From assembly GCA_943735955.1 (NCBI GenBank), contig CALSEQ010000033.1, positions 651,001 through 715,000 of the forward strand: DNA of 64,000 nucleotides, read 5' to 3'. The notes beneath the pieces are model-generated. The model was not told the origin of the DNA. It searched no databases and saw nothing but the letters and a program-made list of their open reading frames with translations. The translations under genes and the position numbers were made by a program. This stretch comes from Piscicola geometra (taxonomy: Eukaryota > Annelida > Clitellata > Hirudinida > Piscicolidae). The stretch's first letter is position 1. Every line of letters starts with the position of its first letter. Positions 14,844 to 29,639 of this stretch are shown here, one piece after another.

Positions 14844-16182
14844 CTATGCAAATATGCAATATATGCAAATATGCAATATATGTAAATATGCAATATATGT
14901 AAATATGCAATATATGTAAATATGCAATATATGCAAATATGCAATATATGTAAATATGCAATATATGTAAATATGCAATATATGTAAATATGCAATATAT
15001 GTAAATATGCAAAATATGTAAATATGCAATATATGTAAGTATGCAATATATGTGAATATGCAATATATATAAATATGCAAATATGCAAATATGCAATATA
15101 TGCAAATATGCAATATATGTAAATATGCAATATATGTGAATATGCAATATATGTAAATATGCAATATATGTAAATATGCAATATATGTAAATATGCAATA
15201 TATGTAAATATGCAATATATGTAAATATGCAATATATGTAAATATGCAATATATGTAAATATGCAATATATGTAAATATGCAAATATGCAATATATGCAA
15301 ATATGCAATATATGCAAATATGCAATATATGTAAATATGCAATATATGTAAATATGCAATATATGTAAATATGCAATATATGTAAATATGCAATATATGT
15401 AAATATGCAATAAATGTAAATATGCAATATATGTAAATATGCAATATAAGTAAATATGCAAAAATGCAATATATGCAAATATGCAATATATGCAAATATG
15501 CAATATATGTAAATATGCAATATATGTAAATATGCAATATATGTAAATATGCAATATATGTAAATATGCAAATATGCAATCTATGCAAATATGCAATATA
15601 TGCAAATATGCAATATATGTAAATATGCAATATATGTAAATATGCAATATATGTAAATATGCAATATATGCAAATATGCAATATATGTAAATATGCAATA
15701 TATGTAAATATGCAATATATGTAAATATGCAATATATGTAAATATGCAAAATATGTAAATATGCAATATATGTAAGTATGCAATATATGTGAATATGCAA
15801 TATATATAAATATGCAAATATGCAAATATGCAATATATGCAAATATGCAATATATGTAAATATGCAATATATGTGAATATGCAATATATGTAAATATGCA
15901 ATATATGTAAATATGCAATATATGTAAATATGCAATATATGTAAATATGCTATATATGTGAATATGCAATATATGTAAATATGCAATATATGTAAATATG
16001 CAATATATGTAAATATGCAATATATGTAAATATGCAATATATGTAAATATGCAATATATGTAAATATGCAATATATGTGAATATGCAATATATGTAAATA
16101 TGCAATATATGTAAATATGCAATATATGTAAATATGCAATATATGTAAATATGCAATATATGTAAATATGCAAATATGCAAT
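14844..16182 (+). repeat. First AATCTATGC-tagged segments (737 and 602 bp)
   Basis: The variant A module AATCTATGC, always just after B-B punctuation, occurs at 14,844 and 15,581, with the next at 16,183 (position of the diagnostic C). The intervals are 737 and 602 bp. Both begin with the same order: tag, C-ending A module, run of plain units, TAAGTATGC, GTGAATATGC, ATATATAAAT, two extra B modules. The 737-bp interval also carries AATATAAGT and AAAAATGC variants. These are the first of 20 such tags, which run on to 29,291. Confidence 0.8.
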
Positions 16183-18581
16183 CTATGCAAATATGCAATA
16201 TATGCAAATATGCAATATATGTAAATATGCAATATATGTAAATATGCAATATATGTAAATATGCAATATATGCAAATATGCAATATATGTAAATATGCAA
16301 TATATGTAAATATGCAATATATGTAAATATGCAATATATGTAAATATGCAAAATATGTAAATATGCAATATATGTAAGTATGCAATATATGTGAATATGC
16401 AATATATATAAATATGCAAATATGCAAATATGCAATATATGCAAACATGCAATATATGTAAATATGCAATATATGTGAATATGCAATATATGTAAATATG
16501 CAATATATGTAAATATGCAATATATGTAAATATGCAATATATGTAAATATGCTATATATGTGAATATGCAATATATGTAAATATGCAATATATGTAAATA
16601 TGCAATATATGTAAATATGCAATATATGTAAATATGCAATATATGTAAATATGCAATATATGTAAATATGCAATATATGTGAATATGCAATATATGTAAA
16701 TATGCAATATATGTAAATATGCAATAAATGTAAATATGCAATATATGTAAGTATGCAATATATGTAAATATGCAAAAATGCAATATATGCAAATATGCAA
16801 TATATGCAAATATGCAATATATGTAAATATGCAATATATGTAAATATGCAATATATGTAAATATGCAATATATGCAAATATGCAACATATGTAAATATGC
16901 AATAAATGCAAATATGCAGTATATGTAAATATGCAATATATGTAAATATGCAAATATGCAATATATGCAAATATGCAATATATGCAAATATGCAATATAT
17001 GTAAATATGCAATATATGTAAATATGCAATATATGTAAATATGCAATATATGCAAATATGCAATATATGTAAATATGCAATATATGTGAATATGCAATAT
17101 ATGTAAATATGCAATATATGTAAACATGCAAAATATGTAAATATGCAATATATGTAAGTATGCAATATATGTAAATATGCAATATATATAAATAAGCAAA
17201 TATGAAAATATGCAGTATATGCAAATATGCAATATATGTAAATATGCAATATATGTAAATAGGCAATATATGTAAATATGCAATATATGTAAATATGCAA
17301 TATATGTAAATATGCAATATATGTAAATATGCTATATATGTGAATATGCAATATATGTAAATATGCAATATATGTAAACATGCAATATATGTAATTATGC
17401 AATATATGTAAATATGCAATATATGTAAATATGCAATATATGTAAATATGCAATATATGTAAATATGCAATATATGTAAATATGCAATAAATGTAAATAT
17501 GCAAATATGCAATATATGCAAATATGCAATATATGCAAATATGCAATATATGTAAATATGCAATATATGTAAATATGCAATATATGTAAATATGCAATAT
17601 ATGTAAATATGCAATATATGTAAATATGCAATATATGTAAAGATGCAATATATGTAAATATGCAATATATGTAAATATGCAATAAACGTAAATATGCAAT
17701 ATATGTAAATATGCAATATATGTAAATATGCAAAAATGCAATATATGCAAATATGCAATATATGCAAATATGCAATATATGTAAATATGCAATATATGTA
17801 AATATGCAATATATGTAAATATGCAATATATGCAAATATGCAATATATGTAAATATGCAATATATGTAAATATGCAATATATGTAAATATGCAATATATG
17901 TAAATATGCAATATATGTAAATATGCAATATATGTAAATATGCAATATATGTAAATATGCAAATATGCAATATATGCAAACATGCAATATATGCAAATAT
18001 GCAATATATGTAAATAGGCAATATATGTAAATATGCAATATATGTAAGTATGCAATATATGTGAATATGCAATATATATAAATATGCAAATATGCAAATA
18101 TGCAATATATGCAAATATGCAATATATGTAAATATGCAATATATGTGAATATGCAATATATGTAAATATGCAATATATGTAAATATGCAATATATGTAAA
18201 TATGCAATATATGTAAATATGCAATATATGTAAATATGCAATATATGTAAATATGCAATATATGTAAATATGCAATATATGTAAATATGCAATATATGCA
18301 AATATGCAATATATGCAAATATGCAATATATGTAAATATGCAATATATGTAAATATGCAATATATGTAAATATGCAATATATGTAAATATGCAATATATG
18401 TAAATATGCAATAAATGTAAATATGCAATATATGTAAATATGCAATATAAGTAAATATGCAAAAATGCAATATATGCAAATATGCAATATATGCAAATAT
18501 GCAATATATGTAAATATGCAATATATGTAAATATGCAATATATGTAAATATGCAATATATGTAAATATGCAAATATGCAAT
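16183..18581 (+). repeat. 2.4-kb higher-order repeat, copy 1 (2,399 bp)
   Basis: Bounded by AATCTATGC tags at 16,183 and 18,582. Its internal order of variants (GCTATATATG near 16,552, GTGAATATGC, AACATGC near 17,380, GTAATTATGC at 17,391, AATAAACGT near 17,683, a GTAAATAGGC unit near 18,013) recurs in the same order in the 21,323-23,738 segment. The two copies differ in length by 17 bp, one unit. A third partial copy starts at 23,739. Confidence 0.8.
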
Positions 18582-21322
18582 CTATGCAAATATGCAATAT
18601 ATGCAAATATGCAATATATGTAAATATGCAATATATGTAAATATGCAATATATGTAAATATGCAATATATGCAAATATGCAATATATGTAAATATGCAAT
18701 ATATGTAAATATGCAATATATGTAAATATGCAATATATGTAAATATGCAAAATATGTAAATATGCAATATATGTAAGTATGCAATATATGTGAATATGCA
18801 ATATATATAAATATGCAAATATGCAAATATGCAATATATGTAAATATGCAATATATGTAAATATGCAATATATGTAAATATGCAATATATGTAAATATGC
18901 AAATATGCAATCTATGCAAATATGCAATATATGCAAATATGCAATATATGTAAATATGCAATATATGTAAATATGCAATATATGTAAATATGCAATATAT
19001 GCAAATATGCAAAATATGTAAATATGCAATATATGTAAGTATGCAATATATGTGAATATGCAATATATATAAATATGCAAATATGCAAATATGCAATATA
19101 TGTAAATATGCAATATATGTAAATATGCAATATATGTAAATATGCAATATATGTAAATATGCAAATATGCAATCTATGCAAATATGCAATATATGCAAAT
19201 ATGCAATATATGTAAATATGCAATATATGTAAATATGCAAATATGCAATCTATGCAAATATGCAATATATGCAAATATGCAATATATGTAAATATGCAAT
19301 ATATGTAAATATGCAATATATGTAAATATGCAATATATGTAAATATGCAAAATATGTAAATATGCAATATATGTAAGTATGCAATATATGTGAATATGCA
19401 ATATATATAAATATGCAAATATGCAAATATGCAATATATGTAAATATGCAATATATGTAAATATGCAATATATGTAAATATGCAATATATGTAAATATGC
19501 AAATATGCAATCTATGCAAATATGCAATATATGCAAATTGGCAATATATGTAAATATGCAATATATGTAAATATGCAATATATGTAAATATGCAATATAT
19601 GCAAATATGCAATATATGTAAATATGCAATAAATGTAAATATGCAATATATGTAAATATGCAATATAAGTAAATATGCAAAAATGCAATATATGCAAATA
19701 TGCAATATATGCAAATATGCAATATATGTAAATATGCAATATATGTAAATATGCAATATATGTAAATATGCAATATATGTAAATATGCAAATATGCAATC
19801 TATGCAAATATGCAATATATGCAAATATGCAATATATGTAAATATGCAATATATGTAAATATGCAATATATGTAAATATGCAATATATGCAAATATGCAA
19901 TATATGTAAATATGCAATATATGTAAATATGCAATATATGTAAATATGCAATATATGTAAATATGCAAATATGCAATCTATGCAAATATGCAATATATGC
20001 AAATATGCAATATATGTAAATATGCAATATATGTAAATATGCAATATATGTAAATATGCAATATATGTAAATATGCAAAATATGTAAATATGCAATATAT
20101 GTAAGTATGCAATATATGTGAATATGCAATATATATAAATATGCAAATATGCAAATATGCAATATATGTAAATATGCAATATATGTAAATATGCAATATA
20201 TGTAAATATGCAATATATGTAAATATGCAAATATGCAATCTATGCAAATATGCAATATATGCAAATATGCAATATATGTAAATATGCAATATATGTAAAT
20301 ATGCAATATATGTAAATATGCAATATATGTAAATATGCAATATATGTAAATATGCAAATATGCAATCTATGCAAATATGCAATATATGCAAATTGGCAAT
20401 ATATGTAAATATGCAATATATGTAAATATGCAATATATGTAAATATGCAATATATGCAAATATGCAATATATGTGAATATGCAATATATATAAATATGCA
20501 AATATGCAAATATGCAATATATGTAAATATGCAATATATGTAAATATGCAATATATGTAAATATGCAATATATGTAAATATGCAAATATGCAATCTATGC
20601 AAATATGCAATATATGCAAATTGGCAATATATGTAAATATGCAATATATGTAAATATGCAATATATGTAAATATGCAATATATGCAAATATGCAATATAT
20701 GTAAATATGCAATAAATGTAAATATGCAATATATGTAAATATGCAATATAAGTAAATATGCAAAAATGCAATATATGCAAATATGCAATATATGCAAATA
20801 TGCAATATATGTAAATATGCAATATATGTAAATATGCAATATATGTAAATATGCAATATATGTAAATATGCAAATATGCAATCTATGCAAATATGCAATA
20901 TATGCAAATATGCAATATATGTAAATATGCAATATATGTAAATATGCAATATATGTAAATATGCAATATATGCAAATATGCAATATATGTAAATATGCAA
21001 TATATGTAAATATGCAATATATGTAAATATGCAATATATGTAAATATGCAAATATGCAATCTATGCAAATATGCAATATATGCAAATATGCAATATATGT
21101 AAATATGCAATATATGTAAATATGCAATATATGTAAATATGCAATATATGTAAATATGCAAAATATGTAAATATGCAATATATGTAAGTATGCAATATAT
21201 GTGAATATGCAATATATATAAATATGCAAATATGCAAATATGCAATATATGTAAATATGCAATATATGTAAATATGCAATATATGTAAATATGCAATATA
21301 TGTAAATATGCAAATATGCAAT
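18582..21322 (+). repeat. Nested local expansion of short AATCTATGC-tagged segments
   Basis: Twelve tagged segments are packed here. Tags lie at 18,582, 18,912, 19,174, 19,250, 19,512, 19,800, 19,978, 20,240, 20,367, 20,595, 20,883 and 21,061, with the next at 21,323. Segment lengths are 330, 262, 76, 262, 288, 178, 262, 127, 228, 288, 178 and 262 bp. The run 288-178-262 (728 bp in all) occurs twice, starting at 19,512 and at 20,595, so a composite block has been duplicated. The 330 and 262 forms differ by exactly four units. Segments starting at 19,512, 20,367 and 20,595 share the private variant AAATTGGC. The pattern looks like recent local amplification inserted between two 2.4-kb copies. 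Confidence 0.85.
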
Positions 21323-23738
21323 CTATGCAAATATGCAATATATGCAAATATGCAATATATGTAAATATGCAATATATGTAAATATGCAATATATGTAAAT
21401 ATGCAATATATGCAAATATGCAATATATGTAAATATGCAATATATGTAAATATGCAATATATGTAAATATGCAATATATGTAAATATGCAAAATATGTAA
21501 ATATGCAATATATGTAAGTATGCAATATATGTGAATATGCAATATATATAAATATGCAAATATGCAAATATGCAATATATGCAAATATGCAATATATGTA
21601 AATATGCAATATATGTGAATATGCAATATATGTAAATATGCAATATATGTAAATATGCAATATATGTAAATATGCAATATATGTAAATATGCTATATATG
21701 TGAATATGCAATATATGTAAATATGCAATATATGTAAATATGCAATATATGTAAATATGCAATATATGTAAATATGCAATATATGTAAATATGCAATATA
21801 TGTAAATATGCAATATATGTAAATATGCAATATATGTGAATATGCAATATATGTAAATATGCAATATATGTAAATATGCAATAAATGTAAATATGCAATA
21901 TATGTAAGTATGCAATATATGTAAATATGCAAAAATGCAATATATGCAAATATGCAATATATGCAAATATGCAATATATGTAAATATGCAATATATGTAA
22001 ATATGCAATATATGTAAATATGCAATATATGCAAATATGCAATATATGTAAATATGCAATAAATGCAAATATGCAATATATGTAAATATGCAATATATGT
22101 AAATATGCAAATATGCAATATATGCAAATATGCAATATATGCAAATATGCAATATATGTAAATATGCAATATATGTAAATATGCAATATATGTAAATATG
22201 CAATATATGCAAATATGCAATATATGTAAATATGCAATATATGTGAATATGCAATATATGTAAATATGCAATATATGTAAACATGCAAAATATGTAAATA
22301 TGCAATATATGTAAGTATGCAATATATGTAAATATGCAATATATATAAATAAGCAAATATGAAAATATGCAGTATATGCAAATATGCAATATATGTAAAT
22401 ATGCAATATATGTAAATAGGCAATATATGTAAATATGCAATATATGTAAATATGCAATATATGTAAATATGCAATATATGTAAATATGCTATATATGTGA
22501 ATATGCAATATATGTAAATATGCAATATATGTAAACATGCAATATATGTAATTATGCAATATATGTAAATATGCAATATATGTAAATATGCAATATATGT
22601 AAATATGCAATATATGTAAATATGCAATATATGTAAATATGCAATAAATGTAAATATGCAAATATGCAATATATGCAAATATGCAATATATGCAAATATG
22701 CAATATATGTAAATATGCAATATATGTAAATATGCAATATATGTAAATATGCAATATATGTAAATATGCAATATATGTAAATATGCAATATATGTAAAGA
22801 TGCAATATATGTAAATATGCAATATATGTAAATATGCAATAAACGTAAATATGCAATATATGTAAATATGCAATATATGTAAATATGCAAAAATGCAATA
22901 TATGCAAATATGCAATATATGCAAATATGCAATATATGTAAATATGCAATATATGTAAATATGCAATATATGTAAATATGCAATATATGCAAATATGCAA
23001 TATATGTAAATATGCAATATATGTAAATATGCAATATATGTAAATATGCAATATATGTAAATATGCAATATATGTAAATATGCAATATATGTAAATATGC
23101 AATATATGTAAATATGCAAATATGCAATATATGCAAACATGCAATATATTCAAATATGCAATATATGTAAATAGGCAATATATGTAAATATGCAATATAT
23201 GTAAGTATGCAATATATGTGAATATGCAATATATATAAATATGCAAATATGCAAATATGCAATATATGCAAATATGCAATATATGTAAATATGCAATATA
23301 TGTGAATATGCAATATATGTAAATATGCAATATATGTAAATATGCAATATATGTAAATATGCAATATATGTAAATATGCAATATATGTAAATATGCAATA
23401 TATGTAAATATGCAATATATGTAAATATGCAATATATGTAAATATGCAATATATGCAAATATGCAATATATGCAAATATGCAATATATGTAAATATGCAA
23501 TATATGTAAATATGCAATATATGTAAATATGCAATATATGTAAATATGCAATATATGTAAATATGCAATAAATGTAAATATGCAATATATGTAAATATGC
23601 AATATAAGTAAATATGCAAAAATGCAATATATGCAAATATGCAATATATGCAAATATGCAATATATGTAAATATGCAATATATGTAAATATGCAATATAT
23701 GTAAATATGCAATATATGTAAATATGCAAATATGCAAT
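21323..23738 (+). repeat. 2.4-kb higher-order repeat, copy 2 (2,416 bp)
   Basis: Matches the 16,183-18,581 copy in variant order at an offset of 5,140 bp, rising to 5,157 bp after one extra 17-bp unit. Shared markers include GCTATATATG near 21,692, AACATGC and GTAATTATGC near 22,548, AATAAACGT near 22,852 and a GTAAATAGGC unit near 23,171. It has private changes such as ATATATTCAAAT near 23,149. It directly follows the nested expansion, so the 2.4-kb repeat and the expansion together may have arisen from one tandem array interrupted by amplification. Confidence 0.8.
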
Positions 23739-25499
23739 CTATGCAAATATGCAATATATGCAAATATGCAATATATGTAAATATGCAATATATGTAAATA
23801 TGCAATATATGTAAATATGCAATATATGCAAATATGCAATATATGTAAATATGCAATATATGTAAATATGCAATATATGTAAATATGCAATATATGTAAA
23901 TATGCAAAATATGTAAATATGCAATATATGTAAGTATGCAATATATGTGAATATGCAATATATATAAATATGCAAATATGCAAATATGCAATATATGCAA
24001 ATATGCAATATATGTAAATATGCAATATATGTGAATATGCAATATATGTAAATATGCAATATATGTAAATATGCAATATATGTAAATATGCAATATATGT
24101 AAATATGCTATATATGTGAATATGCAATATATGTAAATATGCAATATATGTAAATATGCAATATATGTAAATATGCAATATATGTAAATATGCAATATAT
24201 GTAAATATGCAATATATGTAAATATGCAATATATGTAAATATGCAATATATGTGAATATGCAATATATGTAAATATGCAATATATGTAAATATGCAATAA
24301 ATGTAAATATGCAATATATGTAAGTATGCAATATATGTAAATATGCAAAAATGCAATATATGCAAATATGCAATATATGCAAATATGCAATATATGTAAA
24401 TATTCAATATATGTAAATATGCAATATATGTAAATATGCAATATATGCAAATATGCAATATATGTAAATATGCAATATATGCAAATATGCAATATATGTA
24501 AATATGCAATATATGTAAATATGCAAATATGCAATATATGCAAATATGCAATATATGCAAATATGCAATATATGTAAATATGCAATATATGTAAATATGC
24601 AATATATGTAAATATGCAATATATGCAAATATGCAATATATGTAAATATGCAATATATGTGAATATGCAATATATGTAAATATGCAATATATGTAAATAT
24701 GCAAAATATGTAAATATGCAATATATGTAAGTATGCAATATATGTAAATATGCAATATATATAAATATGCAAATATGAAAATATGCAGTATATGCAAATA
24801 TGCAATATATGTAAATATGCAATATATGTAAATAGGCAATATATGTAAATATGCAATATATGTAAATATGCAATATATGTAAATATGCAATATATGTAAA
24901 TATGCTATATATGTGAATATGCAATATATGTAATTATGCAATATATGTAAATATGCAATATATGTAATTATGCAATATATGTAAATATGCAATATATGTA
25001 AATATGCAATATATGTAAATATGCAATATATGTAAATATGCAATATATGTAAATATGCAATAAATGTAAATATGCAAATATGCAATATATGCAAATATGC
25101 AATATATGCAAATATGCAATATATGTAAATATGCAATATATGTAAATATGCAATATATGTAAATATGCAATATATGTAAATATGCAATATATGTAAATAT
25201 GCAATAAACGTAAATATGCAATATATGTAAATATGCAATATATGTAAATATGCAAAAATGCAATATATGCAAATATGCAATATATGCAAATATGCAATAT
25301 ATGTAAATATGCAATATATGTAAATATGCAATAGATGTAAATATGCAATATATGCAAATATGCAATATATGTAAATATGCAATATATGTAAATATGCAAT
25401 ATATGTAAATATGCAATATATGTAAATATGCAATATATGTAAATATGCAATATATGTAAATATGCAATATATGTAAATATGCAAATATGCAATATATGC
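23739..25499 (+). repeat. 2.4-kb higher-order repeat, partial copy 3
   Basis: Begins with the AATCTATGC tag at 23,739, 2,416 bp after the previous 2.4-kb copy, and repeats the same marker order: GCTATATATG near 24,108, GTAATTATGC near 24,930, AATAAACGT near 25,205 and a GTAAATAGGC unit near 25,536. Marker distances from the tag differ from the other copies by multiples of 17 (1,191 against 1,208 and 1,225 for GTAATTATGC). It then passes into the 1,712-bp repeat, so the copy is truncated or diverged at its right end. Confidence 0.75.
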
Positions 25500-28400
25500 A
25501 AACATGCAATATATGCAAATATGCAATATATGTAAATAGGCAATATATGTAAATATGCAATATATGTAAATATGCAATATATGTAAATATGCAATATATA
25601 TAAATATGCAAAATATGTAAATATGCAATATATGTAAGTATGCAATATATGTAAATATGCAATATATATAAATATGCAAATATGCAAATATGAAATATAC
25701 TCAAATATGCAATATATGTAAATATGCAATATATGTTAATATGCAATAGATGTAAATATGCAATATATGTAAATATGCAATATATGTAAATATGCAATAT
25801 ATGTAAATATGCTATATATGTGAATATGCAATATATGTAAATATGCAATATATGTAAATATGCAATATATGTAAATATGCAATATATGTAAATATGCAAT
25901 ATATGTAAATATGCAATATATGTAAATATGCAATATATGTAAATATGCAATATATGTAAATATGCAATATATGTAAATATGCAATAAATGTAAATATGCA
26001 ATATATGTAAATATGCAATATATGTAAATATGCAAAAATGCAATATATGCAAATATGCAATATATGCAAATATGCAATATATGTAAATATGCAATATATG
26101 TAAATATGCAATATATATAAATATGCAATGTATGTAAATATGCAAATATGCAATATATGCAAAAATGCAATATATGCAAATATGCAATATTTGTAAATAT
26201 GCAATATATGTAAATATGCAATATATGTAAATATGCAATATATGCAAATATGCAATATATGTAAATATGCAATATATGTGAATATGCAATATATGTAAAT
26301 ATGCAATATATGTAAATATGCAAAATATGTAAATATGCAATATATGTAAGTATGCAATATATGTAAATATGCAATATATATAAATATGCAAATATGCAAA
26401 TATGCAATATATGCAAATATGCAATATATGTAAATATGCAATATATGTAAATATGCAATATATGTAAATATGCTATATATGTAAATATGCAATATATGTA
26501 AATATGCAATATATGTAAATATGCTATATATGTGAATATGCAATATATGTAAATATGCAATATATGTAAATATGCAATATATGTAAATGTGCAATATATG
26601 TAAATATGCAATATATGTAAATATGCAATATATGTAAATATGCAATATATGTAAATATGCAATATATGTAAATATGCAATATATGTAAATATGCAAATAT
26701 GCAATATATGCAAATATGCAATATATGCAAATATGCAATATATGTAAATATGCAATATATGTAAATATGCAATATATGTAAATATGCAATATATGTAAAT
26801 ATGCAATATATGTAAATATGCAATAAATGTAAATATGAAATATATGTAAATATGCAATATATGTAAATATGCAAAAATGCAATATATGCAAATATGCAAT
26901 ATATGCAAATATGCAATATATGTAAATATGCAATATATGTAAATATGCATTATATGTAAATATGCAATATATGTAAATATGCAAATATGCAATCTATGCA
27001 AATATGCAATATATGCAAATATGAAATATATGTAAATATGCAATATATGTAAATATGCAATATATGTAAATATGCAATATATGCAAAGATGCAATATATG
27101 CAAATATGCAATATATGTAAATATGCAATATATGTAAATATGCAATATATGTAAATATGCAATATATGTAAATATGCAAATATGCAATATATGCAAACAT
27201 GCAATATATGCAAATATGCAATATATGTAAATAGGCAATATATGTAAATATGCAATATATGTAAATATGCAATATATGTAAATATGCAATATATGTAAAT
27301 ATGCAATATATATAAATATGCAAAATATGTAAATATGCAATATATGTAAGTATGCAATATATGTAAATATGCAATATATATAAATTTGCAAATATGCAAA
27401 TATACAATATACTCAAATATGCAATATATGTAAATATGCAATATATGTTAATATGCAATAGATGTAAATATGCAATATATGTAAATATGCAATATATGTA
27501 AATATGCAATATATGTAAATATGCTATATATGTGAATATGCAATATATGTAAATATGCAATATATGTAAATATGCAATATATGTAAATATGCAATATATG
27601 TAAATATGCAATATATGTAAATATGCAATATATGTAAATATGCAATATATGTAAATATGCAATATATGTAAATATGCAATATATGTAAATATGCAATAAA
27701 TGTAAATATGCAATATATGTAAATATGCAATATATGTAAATATGCAAAAATGCAATATATGCAAATATGCAATATATGCAAATATGCAATATATGTAAAT
27801 ATGCAATATATGTAAATATGCAATATATGTAAATATGCAATGTATGTAAATATGCAAATATGCAATATATGCAAAAATGCAATATATGCAAATATGCAAT
27901 ATTTGTAAATATGCAATATATGTAAATATGCAATATATGTAAATATGCAATATATGCAAATATGCATTATATGTAAATATGCAATATATGTGAATATGCA
28001 ATATATGTAAATATGCAATATATGTAAATATGCAAAATATGTAAATATGCAATATATGTAAGTATGCAATATATGTAAATATGCAATATATATAAATATG
28101 CAAATATGCAAATATGCAATATATGCAAATATGCAATATATGTAAATATGCAATATATGTAAATATGCAATATATGTAAATATGCTATATATGTAAATAT
28201 GCAATATATGTAAATATGCAATATATGTAAATATGCTATATATGTGAATATGCAATATATGTAAATATGCAATATATGTAAATATGCAATATATGTAAAT
28301 GTGCAATATATGTAAATATGCAATATATGTAAATATGCAATATATGTAAATATGCAATATATGTAAATATGCAGTATATGTAAATATGCAATATATGTAA

Positions 28401-28720
28401 ATATGCAAATATGCAATATATGCAAATATGCAATATATGCAAATATGCAATATATGTAAATATGCAATATATGTAAATATGCAATATATGTAAATATGCA
28501 ATATATGTAAATATGCAATATATGTAAATATGCAATAAATGTAAATATGAAATATATGTAAATATGCAATATATGTAAATATGGAAAAATGCAATATATG
28601 CAAATATGCAATATATGCAAATATGCAATATATGTAAATATGCAATATATGTAAATATGCATTATATGTAAATATGCAATATATGTAAATATGCAAATAT
28701 GCAATCTATGCAAATATGCA
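25500..28720 (+). repeat. 1,712-bp tandem duplication
   Basis: Two copies at a constant offset of 1,712 bp. Paired markers include the rare ATACTCAAAT (25,700 and 27,412), GTTAATATGC with AATAGATG (25,731 and 27,443), GCTATATATG (25,811 and 27,523), GCATTATATG (about 26,949 and 28,661) and the AATCTATGC tag (26,994 and 28,706). At the left end the offset is 1,695 bp, one unit less. A few private substitutions separate the copies, for example AAATTTGC near 27,384 and ATGGAAAAATGC near 28,582. The duplication is therefore fairly recent but not brand new. Confidence 0.85.
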
Positions 28721-29639
28721 ATATATGCAAATATGCAATATATGTAAATATGCAATATATGTAAATATGCAATATATGTAAATATGCAATATATGCAAAT
28801 ATGCAATATATGTAAATATGCAATACATGTAAATATGCAATATATGTAAATATGCAATATATGTAAATATGCAAAATATGTAAATATGCAATATATGTAA
28901 GTATGCAATATATGTAAATATGCAATATATATAAATATGCAAATATGCAATATATGCAAATATGCAATATATGTAAATATGCAATATATGTAAATATGCA
29001 ATATATGTAAATATGCAATATATGTAAATATGCAATATATGTAAATATGCAATATATGTAAATATGCTATATATGTGAATATGCAATATATGTAAATATG
29101 CAATATATGTAAATATGCAATATATGTAAATATGCAATATATGTAAATATGCAATATATGTAAATATGCAAATATGAAATATATGCAAATATGCAATATA
29201 TGCAAATATGCAATATATGTAAATATGCAATATATGTAAATATGCATTATATGTAAATATGCAATATATGTAAATATGCAAATATGCAATCTATGCAAAT
29301 ATGCAATATATGCAAATATGCAATATATGTAAATATGCAATATATGTAAATATGCAATATATGTAAATATGCAATATATGTAAATATGCAATATATGCAA
29401 ATATGCAATATATGTAAATATGCAATACATGTAAATATGCAATATATGTTAATGCAATATATGTAAATATGCAATATATGTAAACATGCAATATATGTAA
29501 ATATGCAAATATGCAATATATGCAAATATGCAATATATGTAAATATGCAATATATGTAAATATGCAATATATGTAAGTATGCAATATATGTAAATATGCA
29601 ATATATGTAAATATGCAATATATGTAAATATGCAATATA
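28721..29639 (+). repeat. Satellite with last AATCTATGC tag and a 15-bp unit
   Basis: Regular units with punctuation near 28,935, 29,170-29,200, 29,280 and 29,510. The last AATCTATGC tag is at 29,291, 585 bp after the previous one. A rare 15-bp unit, AATATATGTTAATGC, lies at 29,441-29,455 and looks like a GTTAATATGC variant that has lost two bases. This zone marks the end of the TAAGTATGC/ATATATAAAT family that dominates from 10 kb onwards. Nothing non-satellite is present. Confidence 0.75.

Noticed and set aside
14844..18572. 1,242-codon minus-strand frame that could be read as a repetitive membrane or silk-like protein
   Set aside because: Hydrophobic periodic residues result from AT-rich codons of the satellite. 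All three frames are equally open, and unit substitutions show no codon pattern.
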